A stretch of DNA of 64,000 nucleotides from Atherix ibis (lineage: Eukaryota; Arthropoda; Insecta; Diptera; Athericidae). The notes below the pieces were generated by a model that had not been told where the DNA came from, ran no database searches, and was given only the letters and a program-made list of their open reading frames with translations. Each line of letters begins with the position of its first letter. Position 1 is the stretch's first letter. The stretch spans positions 81,805,868 to 81,869,867 of the forward strand of contig OY282607.1 of assembly GCA_958298945.1 (NCBI GenBank). The letters run 5' to 3'. The translations under genes and the position numbers were made by a program. Shown in pieces: positions 47,200-58,499 of this stretch.

Positions 47200-48889
47200 A
47201 ATATGATAGATAATGGGAGAATACTATAGCTTAGCGAAAATACTATCATTTTACTCAATTGTTGAGAACAATCGGTAGATTGTTACGTTAATTTATATAA
47301 CTTTTTCGCAAGAATATTTAAATTTAAAAGAAAAGAGTTTTGAAAATACACTTAATATTAAATGATATTTTATCATATTGATAGGAGATTTACTTAGGAT
47401 AATATTACTTTTAAATTTACCAGCGCCAATTAAACTCAAAACTATTAATTAAAATTTACTTCGATCCATATAAAATAATATAATTAATGGAACAAAATAT
47501 TTTAAAAGATTTGCGCACTATCAAAATTTTAATTAATATTCTAATTATGGGAGGAAGGGGGGAATAACTGGTAAAAATATATACCATTGTTATAACCTTA
47601 AAAACAAAAATCGTTTAATGCATAAAAAACTATTTTATTTATATATGTAGAAAAATGATTATGGATAGAAAGGATTGAAATTGTACAGATGACATAACTT
47701 TTTTGCATGAATATATTCCATATCGTGCACGTAAATTTCCAATTAACATTTTCACGTTGTGTCATTCCGGAAACTCAAATTTGACTTTTAAAAATCATTT
47801 TACCATATTTATTACTTCTTCGAAATTACTACTCAGAAAATGAGTACAAAAAAAAATTAAATAAATAAAAATAAAATTTACAAGAATTATCAAACTGAAA
47901 ATAAATCATAAAATTCACTAAATATGGTACCGATTTCTGTACAAGCTTGAAAAGATGTAAATATTTTCGCTTTCCGGAAGAATAACCTCAACGACAAAAT
48001 AACATATATACTATATCAGATCATATATTATTAACTTTGAGATTTGGTAGCATAGGACCGCATCGCAATAGTGTCAAATTGAGGAATGGGAACAGTAAAA
48101 CAGGATGTTGAAAATTACATAGACGTTTAGGTGAACAAAATTGAAGAAGACTAAATAAAATATAGCCCAGCTCTTGTATGTTATCAACCGTTTATTCACT
48201 CGTTTAATCTACAGGCACGCCAGCCTAAAAATGGTTATATAAATATTTCCACATATGAATAAATATGTCCTCAAAGTTCAGCGAATTCTTACAGATTACC
48301 AACATACATGATGGAAAATTTCAATTTTCAATTTTCTAGTTGAAAAATTTTCATCTCTCATTACAGAAAAACGAACACTAAAGGTTAGCAAAACAGGTAA
48401 AAGACGATTTGCCATAGAATACAAAATGTAGAAGAACGACTAGAAGAGAATGTTGATCTTTTAAGCAACATATACTCATATTCACATTCAGAAAATACTA
48501 TTGTATGTGCCAAGATATAAAATCAGTCAAAAACTAAAATGATTATATAAAAACCGCACAAGTACTGAAAACGGAATTTTCTACTTTTCGGGCAATAGAG
48601 CCACTCATTCAAATAATATTCGTAGGTGTAACATAACCTTCAGATAGAATGGAGCAATGATAAGAAATAATTTAATATATAAGCTAATATATATATATAT
48701 ATATATGACTATGATCAAATTAAGATTTTCTTTAAAATGTTTTTTTTTTTGGTCATTATCTAATTTAAAAGCTTGTAAATCTAATTAAGCCTATCGCCGC
48801 CACAGGAAGCAAAATTATTGATCATTTTCTCATAAATTAATACTGCAGTGCTAATCGTGTGAAAAAACTAATAAATATAGTTTAAAAAT
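47200..48889. other. AT-rich DNA, no gene recognised
   Basis: Nothing coding recognised. An (AT)n tract lies at about 48689-48707. Confidence 0.6.
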
Positions 48890-50007
48890 ATCCTTCGGAC
48901 ATTATTTTTGCCTTCCCTTTGAAAGTTTTTCATATTCAAAATAATACCAAAACTCAACAAACCCAAAAACCTTCCCACCGCATATAGACGTACAAGCCTC
49001 CTTCCCATTTCATCAAAAAATCCTAGAAAAATTACTTTTAAAACGCATTTATTCTATTTTTAAAAACAAGGATGTGATTTTTCAGCATCAGTATGAATTT
49101 AGAATTGAACATTCTACTATCCAGCAGTGTCCGCTAGAGCGAAAGGAATCCAGGCGTATTTACTTGACATTTTGCCCGCTTTCGACCGTTTATGGCATGC
49201 TGAATTGCTTTATAAGTTGCAGCGAGTCCTACCCTCTGGTTATATCTATATCCTAAAAATCTGTCTGTCGGACCAATATTTACAGGTAGCTGAAAGTATC
49301 GAGTTTTCTGACATTTATACTATCTCCGCCGGTGTCCCTCAGGGTAGCATCCTAGATTCAATCATTTACAATATTTATACCCATGAGATTCCTTATCACA
49401 CAAATATCGTTACCGATGACACAGCCATCCTTACACATCACAAAGATCCTTTCATAGCCATCAATATCCACTCTTAAAAAACCTGGTTCCAAAAGTGGAG
49501 AAGGGGGTAAATTAGCAACAATCTACTTATATTACTTTCACACTCTGTCGAGAACAGATGCCTAATATAACTCCAAACGGCAGTATTATTCCACAAACAA
49601 AGAGCGCGCATAACCTTAGACTTATATTTGACAAACGGTTAACCTGGAACCCATACAAACTATTACTACGACTCCTAGGTCAAAAATGAATCTAAAATTC
49701 CATTTGTTTCGAAACTGCATATCTCCCGATATAAAAAATTCCATTCACGTCCCTCTCACCATCCTAATCCTTTAGGAAAAGAACTGTTCACTCTCACCCT
49801 TCCATTATACAATACATACATCGACATTTCAAACGGCGATGGCTGAGAGATTTTTTAAAGTTCTAATATAATATTATCCTGTTTTTGAGATAATATCGAT
49901 GGGTTTTTTCCTTTACATATCCTCATGTCCTTCTATTTACAGTCGTAAAAATCTGCTTGTTACTAGTTGTAAGTATTTGTAGATAAAATAAAATTGAAAA
50001 AAAAAAT
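48890..50007 (+). mobile_element. Jockey-like LINE copy J2, decayed
   Basis: Readings in order: KIIPKLNKPKN, RRTSLLPI, KILEKLLLKRI, QYEFRIEHSTIQQC (usual GFRAEHSTTQQC), LDILPAFDRLWHAELL (motif A), ISAGVPQGSILD and IVTDDTAIL (usual YADDTA). It then has a shortened C-terminal region and a 3' untranslated region with a short A tail at about 49997-50006. The 5' half is absent. Stops and shifts are scattered. The satellite array starts a few bases beyond the A tail. Confidence 0.85.
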
Positions 50008-50019
50008 AAGTTCCGATAA

Positions 50020-52740
50020 AAGTTTTCAGTAAGAATTTTCTGTAAGAATTTTGCGTTAGAATTTTCTGTAAGAATTTTCTCAAAGAATTTTGTGTAAGAA
50101 TTTTCTCAAAGACCTTTTTTAAAGAATTTTCTCAAAGAATTTTCTTAAGGAGTTATCTGTAAGAATTTTTTGTAAGTATTTTCTGTAAGAATTTTGCGTA
50201 AGAATTCTCTGTAAAATTATCTGTAAGAATTTTCTGAAAAAATGTTCTGTTAGAATTTTCTGTAAGAATTTTCTCAAAAACTTGTCAGTAAGCATTTTTT
50301 TCAAAGAATTTACTCAAAGAATTTTCTCAAAGAATTTTTAGTAAGCATTTTCTCAAAGAGTTTTCTGTAAGAATTTCGTGTAAGTATTTTCTATAAGAAT
50401 TTTTTCAAAGAATTTTTAGTAAGTATTTTCTCGAAAACTTTTCTGTAAGAATTTCGTGTAAGTATTTTCTGTAAGAAATTTCTTTGAAAATTTCCTTTAA
50501 AAAAATTCTGGAAGACTTTTTCTCTAAGTATTTTCCATACCATTTTCTCAAAGAATTTTTAGTAAGCATTTGCTCAAAGAGTTTTCTGTAAAAATTTCAT
50601 GTAAGTATTTTCAGTAAGAATTTTCTATAAGAATTTTGCGTTAGAATTTTCTGTAAGAATTTTCTCAAAGAATTTTGTGTAAGAATTTTCTCAAAAAATT
50701 TTTTTAAAGAATTTTCTCAAAGAATTTTCTTAAGGAGTTAACTGTAAGAATTTTTTGTAAGTATTTTCTGTAAGAATTTTGCGTAAGAATTCTCTGAAAA
50801 ATTATCTGTAAGAATTTTCTGGAAAAATGTTCTGTTAGAATTTTCTGTAAGAATTTTCTCAAAGACTTGTCAGTAAGCATTTTTTTCAAAGAATTTACTC
50901 AAAGAATTTTTAGTAAGCATTTTCTCGAAGAGTTTTCTGTAAGAATTACGTGTAAGTATTTTCTGTAAGAAATTTCTTTAAAAATTTCCTTTAAAAAAAT
51001 TCTGGAAGACTTTTTTTCTAAGTATTTTCCATAACATTTTCTCAAAGAATTTTTCGTAAGCATTTGCTCAAAGAGTTTTCTGTAAAAATTTCATGTAAGT
51101 ATTTTCTGTAAGAAATTTCTCAAAGAATTTTCTCAAAGAATTTTCTGTAAGAATTTTCTCTAAGAGTTTTCTGTAAGAATTTCGTGTAAATATTTTGTGT
51201 AAGAAATTTCTTTGAGAATTTCCTGTAAAAAATTTCTGCAAGACTTATTCTCTAAGAATTTTCCATAGCATTTTCTCAAAGAATTTTTAGTAAGCATTTG
51301 CTCAAAGAGTTTTCTATAAAAATTTTATGTAAGTATTTTCTGTAAGAAATTTCTCAACGAATTTTCTCAAAGAATTTTTAGTAAGCATTTTCTCGAAGAG
51401 TTTTCTACAAGAATTTCGTGTAAGTATTTTCTGTAAGAAATTTCTTCGAAAATTTCCTTCAAAAAAATTGTGGAACACTTTTTCTCTAAGAATTTTCCAT
51501 ACCATTTTCTCAAAGAATTTTTAGTAAGCATTTGCTCAAAGAGTTTTCTGTATAAATTTCATGTAAGTATTTTCTGTAAGAAATTTCTCAAAGAATTTTC
51601 TCAAAGAATTTTCTCGAAGAATTTTCAGTAACAATTTTCTTAAAGAGTTTTCTGTAAGAATTTCGTGTAAATATTTTGTGTAAGAAATTTCTTTGAGAAT
51701 TTCCTGTAAAAAATTTCTGGAAGGCTTATTCTCTAAGAATTTTCCATAGCATTTTCTCAAAGAATTTTTAGTATGCATTTACTCAAAGAGTTTTCTATAA
51801 AAATTTTATGTAAGTATTTTCTGTAAGAAATTTCTCAACGAATTTTCTCAAAGAATTTTCTCAAAGAATTTTCAGTAAGAATTTTCTTAAAGAGTTTTCT
51901 GTAAGAATTTTGTGTAAATATTTTCTGTAAGAAATTTTTTTGAGAATTTCCTGTAAAAAAATTCTGGAAGACTTTTTCTCTAAGAATTTTACATACCATT
52001 TTCTCAAAGAATTTTTAGTAAGCATTTGCTCAAATAGTTTTCTGTACAAATTTCATGTAAGTATTTTCTGTAAGAAATTTCTCAAAGAATTTTCTCAAAG
52101 AATTTTCTCAAAGAATTTTCTCAAAGAGTTTTCTGTAAGAATTTCGTGTAAATATTTTGTGTAAGAAATTTGTTTGAGAATTTCCTGTAAAAAATTTCTG
52201 GAAGACTTTTTCTCTAAGAATTTTACATACCATTTTCTCAAAGAATTTTTAGTAAGCATTTGCTCAAAGAGTTTTATGTAAAAATTTCATGTAAATATTT
52301 TCTGTAAGAAATTTCTCAACGAATTTTCTCAAAGAGTTTTCTGTAAGAATTTCGTGTAAATATTTTCTGTAAGGTATTTCTTTGAGAATTTTCTGTAAAA
52401 AATTTCTGGAAGACTTTTTCTCTAAGAATTTTACATACCATTTTTGTAAAAGAATTTTCTGTAAGAATTTTTAGTAAAAATTGCCAATTGAAATTGTCCA
52501 ATAAAATTTTTTTGTAAAAGTTTTTAATAAAAATTGTTAAATGAAAATTTTCCGGACAAACTTCTTTAGTAAAAATTGTTCAGTAAAAATGTCTCAGTAA
52601 AAACTGTTCAGAAAAATTTGTTTAGTAAAAACTCTTTAGTAAAAATTTTTCAATTAAAATTGTTTGTTAAAAATATTCAGTAAAAATATTTAGTAAGAAC
52701 TCTCAGTAAATTTTCAGTTAAACAAAATTTTTAATGTGTT
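50020..52740. repeat. Satellite array of 13-base units with higher-order repeats
   Basis: The unit is AAGAATTTTCTGT or AAGAATTTTCTCA and close variants, head to tail for 2.7 kb. A marker phrase AGTAAGCATTTGCTCAAAGA recurs at about 50561, 51055, 51289, 51523, 51770, 52017 and 52251. The spacings are 494, 234, 234, 247, 247 and 234, all multiples of 13. A larger duplication with a 585-base shift (45 units) relates 50029-50340 to 50614-50920. From about 52440 the units become degenerate (GTAAAAATTGTTCA). Minus-strand frames of about 60 codons, with a period of 13 residues such as KILTENSLRKFLQ, are a by-product of the repeat. Confidence 0.95.
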
Positions 52741-53540
52741 CCACAATTTATATAATTTAATTTCTGTAACCAAATATAGAAAGAGAAAAGCTTTATAGAA
52801 ATAATAATATTAAAAATGTAAATTTAAATTGATTACCATAATATTGAGGATATCAAATTAAATCCATACTTGGTAACTTGCACCATTATAAATAGTAAAA
52901 CATAAAAATGAAATAAACAAACAATAATCTTATCAAATCTATTCTACGAAATCTGTATAGTAAGGATCATATCCTTAAGTAAACACATATTCAAACATTT
53001 TACTTAATGGTTTCCTTAGTATTTTATCTCAATAATAAATGTCTACGTAGGAATAGACTTGTTGAATGCATACACATATATGTTAAAAGAGAAATTGTTG
53101 CCATTGTAATTTTTTCAGTGCTAAATTGTTTTCGTAGTTTTCGGAAAGTTTTGACGAAAAACAAATTTTATGAAAAATGGACGCACTCATATAATAATTA
53201 AAAATAAACATCGTCTAGCACTTAATGGATTAGGAAGTAGTTAAAAGAATTTTGCCCATGTATAACCTATAGGAAACGATAAGGAAATAAAGAAATTTTC
53301 AAGTACTCACCTCACTAACCTGTCTCGCAGTTGCAATAAAATTCAGGTAAAATAGTAAATACACCTTTGATTGATTTGTAAGATAACTGATTGGAAAAGA
53401 GAACGCAAATGTCGGCCTCTAAAAAAAGGCTAGTATTTTTAAGGCATTTTCTCCTTTTCTCATTTGGAAGTGAAATTTTCGCAACGATTCTACGTAAAAA
53501 CTAATTAGTATAATATTCAGTTAAAGTAGACTTTGGAGTA
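52741..53540. other. Upstream region of the secreted-protein gene
   Basis: No coding signal recognised. The open frame at 53007-53201 has no exon-like borders. The region probably includes upstream control sequence of the next gene, but I can name no element before the TATA box. Confidence 0.5.
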
Positions 53541-53550
53541 GGGATGGCCC

Positions 53551-53590
53551 TATAAATATAGAGAGACATCAACTCTTTGTAGGTCATAAC
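53551..53590 (+). promoter_or_regulatory. TATA box and initiator of the secreted-protein gene
   Basis: TATAAATA at 53551-53558 is a near-perfect TATA box. TCATAA at 53584-53589 gives an initiator-like A about 35 bases downstream, close to the usual spacing in flies. A second TCAG-like site is at 53594. The leader to the start codon would be about 150 bases. Confidence 0.65.
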
Positions 53591-53737
53591 ACATTCAGGA
53601 CTGAGTACAAATATCAGTAGCTGTTTGAAAATTGTTATAGTCCAGTGATATTCAGTGATAGTGCCTAATTTATTCGAAAATAAAACAATTCAAAAAATAG
53701 TTACTTTTAAAATTGCAACAACAAAACCACAACAAAA

Positions 53738-54655
53738 ATGTTTGTTTTAGCTTTTATTGCATACTTGCTAGCCTTCGCTCAAGCTGAGGGACCCGGATTC
53801 TCTAAGCAGGATCAAAACCCCGGAAATAGTATTCAAACAAATGCGGGGCAACAAACCAGTGGAATTCAACAAAATTACGCAAATGCCGCTAAACAGCAAG
53901 TGGATAACAAACTAGATCGAAATGAACAATACACACAAGAAACAATCAATACTCAGGTGATATAATAACAATTTCAGATATTCTTATTGTTTACTAAAAT
54001 TCTTCAAATGTTATTTAATAAATAGGTATTAGAGAATCCAACTTATGATCCTAATCTGTATCATAGCTTCTTGCCAAATGATGGTATCTACAATTATATC
54101 AGTCAGTATGGTGCACTCTATCCAGCATCAAATGCAGTCGCCACAGCACCAGTTATTGCAGCCGGTTATCCTGCCCCATCAGGATATGTTCAACCTGGCA
54201 CATTTGCCTTACAAACAGGATACGAAGGCTACCTTGTACCAGAAGTCGCGGAAGCAGAATCTTCAGACTCATCCTTATTCGGCTTAGCACAGCTCATTCG
54301 TGGTATGCAATTCACACCAAGAAATATTCTCAGCTGGATCGCTAGAACCGGGACATACATTCTATCAAGTCTAAGTGTTGTTCTCTTCGGCGGCGCCATC
54401 ACCACAGCCGTTTGCACGTTTACGCCACTCTGTTCTATAACGTTTGCCGCTTTGCCATTCCTTAGGCTACGTGATTCTGCGGAAAATCTGGGAAAAACAA
54501 TTGCCACCGAGATTACACCAGAACGAGTCAGGCGTACTGCTGAATTCCTAGAGAAAGCCATCGAGAAATTCCAGTCGATGCAGCAGGATTCGAAGAGTCA
54601 CGAAGCTCAAAACGAAAGCATTCAGAAAATCGAAAAGAAATTCAACGACGAGTGA
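53738..54655 (+). CDS. Secreted protein of 282 residues, two exons, family not recognised
   Basis: Exon 1 is 53738-53956 and exon 2 is 54026-54655. The 69-base intron (53957-54025) has donor CAG/GTGATA and acceptor AATAG, and leaves the frame in phase 0. The start ATG has the fly-like context CAACAAAAATG. Residues 1-16 (MFVLAFIAYLLAFAQA) form a clear signal peptide. A glutamine/asparagine-rich stretch follows to about residue 73, then a tyrosine-, proline- and alanine-rich part (about 94-150). Residues 183-219 are strongly hydrophobic (SSLSVVLFGGAITTAV) with two cysteines at 203 and 209. A charged, probably helical tail (EITPERVRRTAEFLEKAIEKF) ends the protein. This could be a cuticle-, gut- or secretion-associated insect protein, held at or in a membrane by the hydrophobic segment. 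I name no function. Codon use is balanced, and no stop or shift is present, unlike every transposon here. Confidence 0.88.
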
Positions 54656-54691
54656 ATAAATTGAATCGAATTGAATTTAAATTCATCGCAT

Positions 54692-54697
54692 AATAAA
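54692..54697 (+). terminator. Poly(A) signal AATAAA after the secreted-protein gene
   Basis: AATAAA lies 37 bases past the stop codon. A second AATAAA at 54816-54821 is an alternative. A T-rich cleavage region follows the first only weakly, so either could be used. Confidence 0.55.
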
Positions 54698-54699
54698 CA

Positions 54700-55266
54700 G
54701 TCCGTCCGCCCACCTTCCCACGTCCAACACGACCAACAGACACACACTTTTTTGTTCCAATCTCTTGAACGCTTTGTTTTGCATAAATAATTGAATTAAT
54801 TTAGTGAAAAATCAAAATAAATTTTAAGGAAAAACAAAATTAAATAAATTATTAAGAAAATTTTATTTATAAGAAAAATCGATAGGAAAATAGATAAAAA
54901 TTCTCCTCTTTCTTTTTAATAATAATTATAAATTTTTAAATGAATAAATTTAGTAATAAATTTGAAATAAATTTATGTAGAAAAGTAATCTTTTTTTTTA
55001 TTTATTAAATAATTTTGAAGTTTCTAAACTTATAATATATATTTGTTTTTAGCTCTAAAAGGTCCTTGAAAAAAATCACTATGCAATCTGATTTTTTAAA
55101 TGAGCATGAGTTGGTGTTTTAAATTAATACATTTATTTTTCAGAGGTCATATTTTAAGACTATCTTAAATAAATTTACAATAAACAATATTTTAGTAGAA
55201 TTAAATATTTTAAAAAAGATATTCAGATGATAACTCATATTATACAATATTATTCCATATTTTCGA
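54700..55266. other. AT-rich spacer, no gene recognised
   Basis: Nothing recognised between the secreted-protein gene and the family A mariner. Confidence 0.6.
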
Positions 55267-55267
55267 A

Positions 55268-56501
55268 TGAGGGTCGTTCAATAAGTCCTTAGAAAATCCA
55301 AGAAACTGCGCTCGTAGTGTCGGTAACGATTTTTTTTGTAAGTCGCTTTATTGACAGGAAAGCTGTCAAAATTTCAGCTCGATCCATAGCGTAGGTCAAT
55401 TTCTATCGTCGATTAAAATTAACGACATTTATTTGTGCATAACAATGGATAAAAGCGAGTTTAGGGCTGTCATCAAACATCTCCATTTGAAAGGCTTAAG
55501 CCCGAAAGAAATCAAAGCCGAATTGGATGCAGTTCATGGCACATCTGCACCTGTGTTTGCCACGGTGTACAATTGGGTAAATGAATTTAAACGTGGCCGT
55601 TCATCCACAGAAGATGAACATCGTTCAGGACGCCCAGTTGAGGTGTCTACTCCTGAAATCATCGACAAAATCCACGATCTGATTTTGAACGATCGGCGAA
55701 TTAAAGTGCGCCAATTAGTTGAGGCCACGGGCATATCACAAGGTACAGTCGCTTCAATTTTGCATGAAAAATTGTCTGTGAAAAAAATTTCGGCAAGATG
55801 GGTGCCGCGTTTGCTCTCAGAGGAGAATAAACTCAATCGTGCAGTGGACTCTGAGGCTATGTTGGCACTCTTTCATCGCAATCCTGCCGAATTCTTTCAT
55901 CGATATGTCACTGTGGACGAAACCTGGATACACTACTACACTCCAGAAACGAAGAGACAGTCATCACAGTGGATTTTCAAGGATGAACGGGCTCCGAAGA
56001 AGGGCATCATTTTTATCGACTACTTGGAAAAAGGAAAAACAATAACAGGAGCGTATTACGCGTCGTTATTGCAACGGTTGAGCGAGGAAATCAAAGAGAA
56101 ACGCCCCCATCTGAAGAAGAAAAAAATCCTCTTGCATCAGGACAATGCGCGTGTGCACACCTGCGCTGTTTCCATGGCCAAAATTATGGAATTGAGAATG
56201 GAATTGTTGCAGCATCCCGCTTATTCACCAGATTTGGCCCCGAGTGACTATTTTCTTTTCCCCAATCTGAAGAAATGGCTTGGCGGACGACGGTTCACTT
56301 CCAACGAGGACGTCATTGCCCAAACGGATGAGTATTTTGCAGAACTTCCGAAATCCTATTTTTTGGACGGGATAAAAATTTAGGAAAACCGGTTCGGAAA
56401 GTGTATAGAGCTAAAAGAAGCATATGTTGAAAAATAAAATTTTTTTTTTAAAAAAACAGTTTTTTTCCATCTTTTTCTAAGGACTTATTGAACGACCCTC
56501 G
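55268..56501 (+). mobile_element. Mariner family A copy 3 (irritans-like), near full length
   Basis: The left end reads GAGGGTCGTTCAATAAGTCC, with its outer bases mutated (AATG in place of TACG). The right end reads GGACTTATTGAACGACCCTC followed by G and a TA. The size of 1234 bases is close to that of full mariner elements. This is the best copy of family A in the window. Confidence 0.93.
55445..56383 (+). pseudogene. Family A mariner transposase, nearly complete
   Basis: One frame of 312 codons from ATG at 55445. The N-terminal helix-turn-helix reads DKSEFRAVIKHLHLKGLS and VYNWVNEFKRGRSSTED. The linker is SGRPVEVSTPEIIDKI, with a second DNA-binding part KVRQLVEATGISQGTV. The catalytic blocks are VTVDETWIHYYTPETKRQ, LHQDNARVH and AYSPDLAPSDYFLFPNLKK. 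Exactly 34 residues lie between the second and third aspartates (DD34D). Two defects show. About 19 residues (the AKTVPSAGKVMATVFWDS block kept in copy 2) are missing in frame between the first and second aspartates. A small change near 56381 also creates a stop after DGIKI, removing about 20 C-terminal residues. I expect it to be inactive. Confidence 0.92.
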
Positions 56502-57250
56502 TAATAACATTGGTTGATAATGTATTCATTGAAATATTTTCAATTATCAAAGAAGTTTCTTTTATATTTACCGAATAATTTAATAAATTACATTTTTAAT
56601 ATTTCTCTTAAAACTATATTAACAGCCACAAGTAAATACTTTTCAAAATACTAACAAACATAGAAGATACTTGTAAAGGGTTACTTTATATCTTCTACAA
56701 ACATAGAAAATATTACTTTCGTAATAGTTCTTAAATAAATATTGTATAAAAATCAATTAAAAATTTATTTGGTATAAAATTTTCCAGTTTTGATTATGTA
56801 TTAGTTAACTATCACACAACTATCATGGAATTCTCAGAAGACACAGGCTTTAGATGTTAATTTTTCGAACAAAATTTCCTCAGCGAGAAGTCCCATTTCT
56901 TGTTCAGTGCATACTTCAATAATCAAAATTTTTATATAAAAGGCTCTAAAAATTCACAAATAACTTAAAAAATCATTGTATCCATGGATATTGACTGCCT
57001 GGTATACCTTTTTGTTTGAAGGTTTCATTGGCTCTTCAAAATAAAGAAAGAGGAACTGTTAACTTTAATTTTGAGCGCCCCAAACTTAAAGATTTTAATC
57101 TGAATTATATGTGATTTCACTTATAAGCCACACAATATGACAAATTTGTATTTTATTATGCGACAAGTTCCCAGAACTCGTAATTTCGGAATTTGATTAT
57201 GACAATTAACCCCTAAGATCGTACGATTTGCCGTCGCTACCCTTGTTATA
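56502..57250. other. AT-rich spacer, no gene recognised
   Basis: Nothing coding seen. A 45-base patch before 57250 (TACGATTTGCCGTCGCTACC) resembles the reverse complement of 38397-38430. Confidence 0.5.
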
Positions 57251-58137
57251 TTGGGTTGTTCGGATAGTAATATCGTTTTTTTTTATAAAAATAAAAGACG
57301 ATTATCTTATCGTGAATTAATTTTTTATTCTGGCCTTTTTTCTTTAAGTGAATCAGTCAATTTGTCGAACTGATGACAGAACACTTCAGAAGTGATCATT
57401 GTGTTGCTCGGTAGAAGCTCAAAATAAACAATTCCTTTGAAATCCCACCAAACAGATAGCATAACCTTTTTTTGATGAATATTGGCTTTCGAAGTGCTTT
57501 GAGCCGGTTCATCTTTTCTATTGCAGGATCTTTTGCGCTTAAAATTGTTGTAGACAATGCATTTCCTGTCCCCAGAGATGATATGCTTCCAAAATGGATC
57601 ATTTTCTTGGCGTTTGAGAAGAAAAAAAAATTTTTTTTTCTTAAGAAGATGACGAGCTTTGAGATTAAACCTAGCCGATGATCAAATGATCATGAACGGT
57701 CGTATTCGATAAATTTAATATCTCAGCGATCTCACGAGTTGTTATTCGCCGCTTTGCATCATTTAATGCCTTTATTGTATCTTCATCAGCTTCAACAGGC
57801 CTTCCAGAACTTGGTGCATCTTTGAGATCAAAATTGCCGGATCAAAATTTTGCAAACCAGTTTTGGCACTGGCGCTCACTTAACACATCTTCTCTATATA
57901 CATCGGATAATTTTTTTCTTGTTTGAACAGCATTTTTATCTTTTATATAGTAAAAAAGTAAAATATGTCGAAAATGCTGTTTTTCACTTCTCATATTTAA
58001 AAAAGTATCAACCAAAAATCAAAATTTTTCACAAGCAAGCCTTGCGATGTCAGCTGTTAAAATACATATGATTATGCGGCTTAAGTGTGAAGTTGGTTGT
58101 GAAAAAGTACAACGAAATTACTTTCCGGACAACCCAA
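57251..58137 (-). mobile_element. Mariner family H, internally deleted (mellifera/mauritiana-like)
   Basis: Inverted ends TTGGGTTGTTCGGATAGTAA and TTACTTTCCGGACAACCCAA are each bordered by TA (57249-57250, 58138-58139). The minus strand transposase starts at 57994 with an FRHILLFYYIKDKNAVQTRK N-terminus. It shows QCQNWFAKF, SGRPVEADEDTIKAL, the altered first catalytic block ISGDRKCIVYNNFKRKRS, MLSVWWDFKGIVYFELLPS and LKEKRPE. The glutamate of GDEKW is missing (GDRKC), and all sequence from the second aspartate to the C-terminus has been deleted, giving an 887-base non-autonomous element. Confidence 0.9.
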
Positions 58138-58285
58138 TATTTCTTCTTCGCTTATTGATAATTAAACAAATAGAATAAACAATGTTTCGATAATATTTTC
58201 TTTATTTTTGGAATTCTTATTATTTTAAAGAATTTTTTTTTGATAAACTATTATGAATAATTTTAAAAATTTTGCCAAAATAATT

Positions 58286-58308
58286 AAATTACTTTCCGAA
58301 CAACCCAA
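58286..58308. repeat. Solo terminal repeat of family H
   Basis: AAATTACTTTCCGAACAACC and the bases after it (CAA) match the right end of the H element (TTACTTTCCGGACAACCCAA) about 150 bases upstream, with one mismatch, and are also followed by TA. No partner end or transposase is attached. Confidence 0.8.
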
Positions 58309-58314
58309 TAATAT

Positions 58315-58459
58315 TTTTATGCAAAATATTGTAGTTACAAAGTCATTGCTTAGATTTAAAAGCATTTCAAAATCAACGTCCGTCAAGTATTGGCAAAGCT
58401 ATAGCACCAACTGTGAGAAAAGATCATTAAAAACTACTTCAAAAGGTAATAAGAAGAAA
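58315..58459 (+). other. Candidate short coding exon, weak
   Basis: Starting at an ATG just after the solo H terminus, a frame reads MQNIVVTKSLLRFKSISKST, then VKYWQSYSTNCEKRSLKTTS, and ends at a donor-like AAAAG/GTAATA. It is rich in lysine, arginine and serine with few acids, as in mitochondrial targeting peptides. No second exon was found, and AT-rich DNA can produce such frames by chance. Confidence 0.2.
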
Positions 58460-58499
58460 TTAAAGGTAAAAAAAGAAATTATTTATAAATGTGTAAATA

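Noticed and set aside
50119..52501. Minus-strand proteins rich in K, L and R with a 13-residue period
   Set aside because: A 13-base satellite repeats its codons every 39 bases and yields such frames automatically; stops occur wherever units diverge.
50020..52740. CRISPR array
   Set aside because: No unique spacers between constant repeats; the units are contiguous 13-base satellite, and this is a eukaryotic genome.
55445..56383. Host SETMAR-like gene
   Set aside because: No SET domain or host exons; it lies between mariner inverted ends and has transposon defects.
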